Shown here: positions 61,601 through 64,000 of the stretch, piece by piece
How the letters are laid out: every line of letters starts with the position of its first letter
Numbering within the stretch: position 1 is the first letter of the stretch
Assembly: GCF_958979055.1 (NCBI RefSeq)
Contig: NC_084887.1
Span: 38,381,120-38,445,119, forward strand
Direction: 5' to 3'
From: Alnus glutinosa
Lineage: Eukaryota > Streptophyta > Magnoliopsida > Fagales > Betulaceae
Length of the DNA stretch: 64,000 nt
The notes under the pieces: model-generated
What the model was told of the DNA's origin: nothing
What the model saw: the letters and a program-made list of their open reading frames with translations, nothing else
Database searches by the model: none
Program-made: the position numbers and the translations under genes

Positions 61601-62864
61601 CGCCCTAGACAAAAGCGCGTTTACAAGGTCATACATGCCAATACAAAAATTCCAAGGCTGAAACCTAAAATACGAAATCGCTTTTCTGCATAGATACGTC
61701 TAAGCTTACATCGTGGTCTAAGAGAAAAGACGACATCACAATCACAGGAACCGCCTGCTCGTACGTGGAAAGTCGTAGGAATTACACTTTTGCCGCAATA
61801 TATAATTTGGATTATTCGTTGTTTATACTCCAGATATACTTAGGTTTATAAATTTGGTGAATCACAAAATTACCTAAATTAATAAACTCTTATAAATATA
61901 ATCTCGAATTCACCACCAAAAACATGCCAATCACAATTACAATAAGAAGAGCATTCAATATCATAATTTCAGAAGAGCAGAATTTGACATAAAGTCAAGG
62001 TAATGAGAATTCATACTAAAATCAATGAAATTTCATGTTGATTGGCCTTAATTAAGATAGCCAGATAAATTACACTAGGCTAAGTGCAACAATTAATGGT
62101 GAACCACAGTAACAGGTGCACTAGCATGTTCACAACAAAAAGCCCCAAAAATTGTTGGGCGGTCCAAAATCCAAAAGCAATTACAATTAACAAAAAATCT
62201 ATATTCCAAAGCCATCTTCATATGAAGATATTTCCAAGTGGAGGATAAGCGTATTGCTGGAATTGATTCCATATAAAGATTGCAAAGGCTTCCCGGCGCA
62301 TCTGACACCGAAACCCAACTCCGAGAAACTGATATTTTAGGGGGCCCGTGGTGTCAAACAGTGGCACCGACATGACCGAAGAAGACCATGCGATTAGACC
62401 CACCGCCAACCAGAATTAATTGCTCCATCAACTAGGGTTTGGCATACAGAAAGCACGGAACATGTATGGACTATACGGAGCAAAAATATCTTCGAGCAAG
62501 ATATTTAAGATATTTTCCCCTGATTCTGACTCAAAGCTAAGACAGGTGACCGTACGGAAAGCAGAGATGGACCACAGAGGGACATGCAAAGAGTAGAAGC
62601 GAGGTCTTCGCGAGCTGATCGAGACAAAAAGAAAGGAAATTTGTGACAGTGTGTGTGTGAAAGTTCAAGAATGGCCAACCTCTCTGCACTACAGAACTCG
62701 TAGAGCCTGCCTCGGTCGGAGAAGATCAGGAGCGCCACCTCCACCTCGCAGAGCACGGCGAGCTCGTTAGCCTTCTTCATCAGCCCGCCCTTCCGCTTCG
62801 AGAACGTCACTTGCCGGCTGATCTTGTCCTCGATTCGCTTCAGCTGCACCTTCCCCCTCCCCAT
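42629..62864 (-). CDS. MIKC MADS-box transcription factor, FLC/MAF-like, seven exons
   Basis: Exons (minus strand): 62864-62680 (185 nt), 53382-53304 (79), 50718-50657 (62), 50399-50300 (100), 47687-47646 (42), 42891-42847 (45) and 42760-42629 (132 with stop). All introns are GT-AG and the frame stays open for 214 codons. Exon 1 gives the DNA-binding MADS domain ([20 protein letters not shown] to [17 protein letters not shown]). Exon 2 gives [17 protein letters not shown], exons 3-5 the K-domain ([31 protein letters not shown]), exon 6 [13 protein letters not shown], and exon 7 the tail [10 protein letters not shown] to HQETLLQLF. The 185/79/62/100/42 series is the standard MIKC exon pattern. 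Length, [12 protein letters not shown] and the short C-terminus suggest the FLC/MAF clade of flowering repressors; SVP or other MIKC clades are possible. Intron 1 is 9.3 kb. Introns carry many elements yet all coding exons are intact. Confidence 0.87.
43305..43766 (+). repeat. Direct repeat of about 180 bp, two copies
   Basis: GAGAGACTAGAACGTAGTTA begins copies at about 43305 and 43555. Both continue through AGAATGAAAGACTACAATCT, ACTAATTATCTTATCACTAG, TTTTATCTTCATCTTGAGAA and TAGCTGAGGGCTAGATATGT to CTTTAACA. The second copy has an extra 34 bp. They are 70 bp apart and more than 90 percent alike by eye. It lies just before the Ty3/gypsy element. Confidence 0.8.
43910..46810 (+). mobile_element. 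Ty3/gypsy retrotransposon, broken (fossil)
   Basis: A likely 5' LTR ends in CTACAACA near 44216 and is followed by a TTGGTATCAGAGCC primer-binding site. Parts recognised in order on the plus strand: gag (about 44.3-45.1 kb), a zinc-knuckle-like region (about 45.3 kb), a protease-like DSG region (about 45.6 kb), reverse transcriptase (about 46.2-46.6 kb) and a stub of RNase H (about 46.7 kb). Integrase and a 3' LTR were not found, so the element is truncated and also internally shortened. It has on the order of ten or more breaks, so it is old and inactive. It sits inside intron 5 of the MADS gene in antisense orientation to it. Confidence 0.82.
46811..47480. other. Rest of intron 5, nothing recognised
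   Basis: AT-rich sequence right of the Ty3/gypsy remnant. The 96-codon frame at 46906-47196 has no recognised motif. Confidence 0.3.
47688..50299 (-). other. MADS gene intron 4
   Basis: A 2.6-kb intron with a (GT)n microsatellite (48641-48664) and a LINE 3' fragment (49331-49855). A possible LTR-like piece with TATAAATACCC is near 48725. A duplicated phrase TACTTTCCCTTTCTGGGTTT occurs at 49871 and 49935. The remainder is unrecognised AT-rich sequence. Confidence 0.5.
49331..49855 (-). mobile_element. L1-type LINE 3' fragment with internal tandem duplication
   Basis: Nearly every phrase matches the larger LINE at 58.94-60.09 kb: AGTATATAAGAGGAGACACC, AAAGGTACAAAGTATGGAAG, GTGGGCACCATTTT and CAAGTCGATAACCC, in minus-strand LINE orientation. 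Within it, 49621-49703 is repeated at 49704-49782 (AGGCCTTCCAGCGGA-CACCA to GACATC-CGAAGTG), a roughly 83-bp tandem duplication absent from the other copy. No intact coding sequence. Confidence 0.78.
50880..52650 (+). mobile_element. Copia retrotransposon, broken, with nested Cassandra LTR (fossil)
   Basis: A left LTR remnant (to about 51020) precedes a gag start and a gag region that continues on the other side of the Cassandra insertion at about 51.46 kb. Integrase C-terminal text (about 51.57-51.95 kb) follows, then small pol debris, a polypurine-like GGTGGAGA (about 52356) and a right LTR starting TGTTGACGTGAC near 52367. The left and right LTR ends share GATTGTTT-GTG-TATTTA-CGTAATC. Most of pol is missing and there are many breaks, so it is an old, inactive element in sense orientation to the plus strand. 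Confidence 0.75.
51228..51456 (-). mobile_element. Cassandra-type solo LTR nested in the copia element
   Basis: The sequence is the reverse complement of a Cassandra LTR: plus strand starts TGTAATAGTCC and ends GTGGGACGTCACA, with perfect 5-bp TSD ATGAG at 51223-51227 and 51457-51461. The antisense 5S rRNA-like block (CCCAGGAGGTCACCCATCCT, then GAAGCACGCTTAACT) spans about 51291-51345. It splits a copia gag region, giving a clear order of insertion. Confidence 0.88.
53574..54230 (+). repeat. Direct duplication in MADS intron 1
   Basis: GGTAATACCAGTGCAT begins both copies (53574 and about 53989). Shared phrases in order are AACAAGACAAAAACAGAACAG, AAAATGAGAATGCTTCTACT and AAGAAGCGGCCCATCTAGCT. 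Purine-rich GGA/GGGAAAG runs lie between them in each copy. Confidence 0.75.
54640..55550 (+). repeat. Tandem duplication of about 460 bp in MADS intron 1
   Basis: Unit 1 (about 54640-55105) and unit 2 (about 55106-55550) both start GCCTTGTT-GGTAA-G-TTTTGAAAACACT. They share TTTATGTCACATCAA, AACATACAGG, CACTTCCTCCAATAAA or a close variant, TTCTACTTGTCCAC, TTGTTGCAGTCACGTA, GATGAAAGATTCTTTCAATT and ACTTTGCAATAACA. The GCCTTGTTTGGTAA start looks like a MITE terminus. Confidence 0.8.
55825..55905. mobile_element. MITE fragment of the GTGCTGGG family
   Basis: GGGGACGGTTTTTACCGTCC is a perfect-looking small palindrome, followed by CCAGCACATTCTTTATATTA and AATTTTGATTTTAATTAAAA. The latter also occurs reverse-complemented at 27.75-27.81 kb. 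It is a fragment of the same family as 35868-35998. Confidence 0.5.
56995..57880 (+). mobile_element. TRIM-like LTR retroelement debris
   Basis: A stretch with AAGTCCCACATTGGGCGGGTG and GTCTCACATTGGGG ends in GTGACAA and is followed by ATGGTATCAGAGCC, a tRNA-Met-type primer-binding site (57191-57204). Further copies of AAGTCCCATATTAG-like and CCTGACAAAGA-like phrases occur to 57880. No coding part and no complete second LTR could be delimited. Old and broken. Confidence 0.45.
58120..58440. mobile_element. MITE-like remnant rich in AAAACACTTTT
   Basis: AGTGTTTTTGCTATCAAAAC on the left and repeated AAAACACTTT blocks on both strands resemble the interior of the elements at 54.64-55.35 kb. No defined ends. 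Confidence 0.3.
58574..58608 (+). repeat. (GA)n microsatellite
   Basis: A 35-bp uninterrupted GA tract inside MADS intron 1. Confidence 0.9.
58938..60090 (-). mobile_element. L1-type LINE, 3' half, minus strand
   Basis: A T-run (58938-58956) marks the poly(A) end of a minus-strand insertion. Reading on the minus strand from about 60090: the end of the reverse transcriptase ([19 protein letters not shown]), the GDG-FW-D-W region ([20 protein letters not shown]), then the zf-RVT zinc-binding region ([40 protein letters not shown]) and the C-terminal tail. The pieces lie in more than one frame, so the LINE is broken by several frameshifts as well as 5'-truncated. It shares a family with the 49.33-49.86 kb fragment. 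It sits in MADS intron 1 in sense with the gene. Confidence 0.82.
60091..62679. other. Distal part of MADS intron 1, mostly unrecognised
   Basis: Besides the 69-bp tandem repeat there is an inverted repeat at about 60865-60950 (AGTTGGAGAAATCATCT against AGATGATTTCTCCAACT). Repeated ATTGCAAAAGGAAC phrases lie at 60.25-60.45 kb. A GC-richer stretch occurs at 61.46-61.63 kb. No gene is supported. Confidence 0.4.
61096..61233 (+). repeat. 69-bp tandem duplication
   Basis: Units 61096-61164 and 61165-61233 share CTCTTTTTTC(A/G)GCCGCCAAC, then ACCATGGCCATGGTAAAGCA and TACTACCAGTCT. They differ at about five positions. CCATGGCCATGG is itself a palindrome in each unit. Confidence 0.85.
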
Positions 62865-62865
62865 T

Positions 62866-62886
62866 CTCTCTCTCTCTCTCTCTCTG
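62866..62886 (-). promoter_or_regulatory. GA/CT tract in the MADS 5' leader
   Basis: A CT run on the plus strand (GA on the gene strand) ends one to two bases upstream of the start codon at 62864. Such GAGA tracts are frequent in plant 5' leaders and are candidate BBR/BPC sites. The role is inference. Confidence 0.5.
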
Positions 62887-63394
62887 ATGACCAAAGCCCT
62901 AACCTTCGAATCGGATGGGGTCCACGAAACAGTTCTGTTTTCGGCTTATGAGCTCCGGAGACGAAGAGGCAGAAGTGAATTTTGACTTTCAAGTCCACAG
63001 AGGCCAACAGAGCTAGGCGATTCCAAAGTCGGTTCTTCGATTTGACGCGTGGCACCCTTCGATTTGACCCGATGTGCCTTCTCGGCGAAGGCTTCTCGCA
63101 CGTGCGAACAGAGCAAGACAAACCTTCAGGGAATGTTTGGTTGATCTTTTTCTCCCCAGTTTTCCCTTCCGAAAAATAGAAGTAGGATACTATGAGCATC
63201 ATTTTATTTATCTCGAGGACCATACTCTTCCACGTGGCAAGCACCCTTTTCGTACGTTCCAGATTTATGATGGGACAATTATCCAAGTGTCGATCTTATG
63301 GACGCGTGTCGGAAAACCAGCGTTAAAGAAAAAGGATACGTCTGACGCTTACTAAGGTCCGTCACGGTCTATAACTATAGGGACATGATTGGCT

Positions 63395-63510
63395 CACAAC
63401 CCATTTGCACAACTCCATCACAACCCCACTCACAATGGTGTGGGGCTCATACACATGGGCCCCACATCATTGTGAGTAAGAGTTGTGAGGGAGTTGTGAT
63501 GGGGTTGTGG
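63395..63510. mobile_element. Foldback MITE in the MADS upstream region
   Basis: CACAACCCATTTGCACAACT and ACTCACAATGGTGTGGGGC on the left are mirrored by GCCCCACATCATTGTGAGT and GGGAGTTGTGATGGGGTTGT on the right, around a 10-base centre. The element is nearly a perfect hairpin of 116 bp, about 530 bp upstream of the MADS start codon. Short CTATAACTATAG-like matches lie just outside on both sides. Confidence 0.7.
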
Positions 63511-63721
63511 TTTTATCATTTTCCATAACTATAACGATAGGTCGATAGCCGTGAGATCTGTGTCTGCCAGGCTATGGAGCCGCAAAGTTGGGCCGAAGTA
63601 AAGAATCCAATTACGTGGTGGACTCGATGGTCTTGCTCTTGGGCCGGATTTTTTTGGAAAACATTTTCTCTTAATCTTGGTGGATTCGTAGTAGATTGGG
63701 CCGGAGGCTCAAACCAAATTT

Positions 63722-63945
63722 GCAGGGGTGAGCGTTGGTTCGGTAGGCGGTTAAGTCGGTTAATTCGGTCGGTTAACCGACTTTTGTCGGAATGTAGTCG
63801 GTGAATTTATTTCGGTTAAGTCGGTTAAGTGGTTAATAGGCGGTCGATCAAGTCGGTTAAGCGGTTAATAGGCGGTCGGTAGTCGGTAAAGCGGTTAATA
63901 GGCGGTCGGTTAAGTCGGTTAAAGCGGTTAACATTCGGTTAAAAT
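63722..63945 (+). repeat. Tandem array of GGTTAAGTCGGTTAA-type units
   Basis: GCAGGGGTGAGCGTTGGTTC at the left resembles a hAT terminus. It is followed by about five imperfect units built from AAGTCGGTTAAGCGGTTAA and TAGGCGGTCGGT. This looks like the subterminal repeat zone of a hAT-type element cut by the window's right edge. Confidence 0.55.
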
Positions 63946-64000
63946 GGGTAATGAAACGACGTCGTTTTGATTTTTATAAAGGAAAAAAAAAAAAAAAATG

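Larger units (their letters stand above)
53383..62679 (-). other. MADS gene intron 1 (9.3 kb)
   Basis: In FLC the large first intron carries cold-response and Polycomb nucleation elements; whether that holds here is inference. Contents from exon 2 outward: local duplications at 53.57-54.23 and 54.64-55.55 kb, MITE pieces near 55.83 and 58.12 kb, TRIM-like debris at 57.0-57.9 kb, a GA microsatellite at 58574-58608, a LINE 3' half at 58.94-60.09 kb and a 69-bp tandem repeat at 61.1 kb. No second gene was recognised. Confidence 0.6.

Noticed and set aside
62093-62409. Minus-strand frames as extra MADS exons
   Set aside because: They show no MADS, I or K similarity, and the joined seven-exon frame is complete without them.

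Overview
This window is nuclear DNA of a flowering plant, most likely a woody eudicot. It is AT-rich, with GT-AG introns, plant-only gene families (DUF3339, nodulin-like MFS, MIKC MADS-box), plant retroelements (Cassandra-type LTRs with an embedded 5S rRNA-like segment, copia, Ty3/gypsy, L1-type LINEs) and many MITEs. I cannot name the species from sequence alone.

Left third (1-26.7 kb). A minus-strand nodulin-like MFS transporter has its first exon at 1.74-2.08 kb and runs off the left edge. A complete two-exon NTF2 gene lies at 8.97-10.17 kb. Five intronless DUF3339 micro-membrane-protein genes follow between 14.0 and 24.8 kb in strictly alternating orientation (+,-,+,-,+). A small non-autonomous copia-type LTR element with intact target-site duplication (TSD) sits between the first two. 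A single-exon two-TM membrane protein gene (26.3-26.6 kb, minus) closes the block. The spaces hold MITEs, a 5'-truncated LINE with a perfect 15-bp TSD, a PIF/Harbinger transposase remnant and a Cassandra solo LTR.

Middle (26.9-34.8 kb). A 6.2-kb segment flanked on both sides by (AT)n has Helitron ends (TC at the left; hairpin plus CTAG at the right). It carries intron-containing but broken pieces of two unrelated housekeeping genes, mitochondrial EF-Tu and cytosolic GAPDH. I read it as a non-autonomous gene-capturing Helitron dropped into one AT microsatellite. A hAT-like element and a LINE tail follow.

Right part (35.4-64 kb). A complete seven-exon MIKC MADS-box gene, FLC/MAF-like in its exon structure and C-terminus, is spread over 20.2 kb of the minus strand. 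The 214-codon reading frame can be assembled exactly from GT-AG exons of 185, 79, 62, 100, 42, 45 and 132 nt. Its introns are packed with elements: LINEs in introns 1 and 4, a copia element containing a nested Cassandra solo LTR in intron 2, and a broken Ty3/gypsy element in intron 5. Downstream is a degenerate second copy of the gene's 3' end (exons 5 and 6, exon 7 lost). That copy was invaded by a hAT element that itself holds a poly(A) retroposon with TSD. Next to it is a long-TIR Mutator-like element carrying a leucine-rich-repeat gene fragment. The right edge has a foldback MITE in the MADS promoter region and a GGTTAA-rich tandem array.

Limits: all homology calls come from reading motifs, with no database search. 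Element boundaries are firm only where a TSD or terminal motif is cited.
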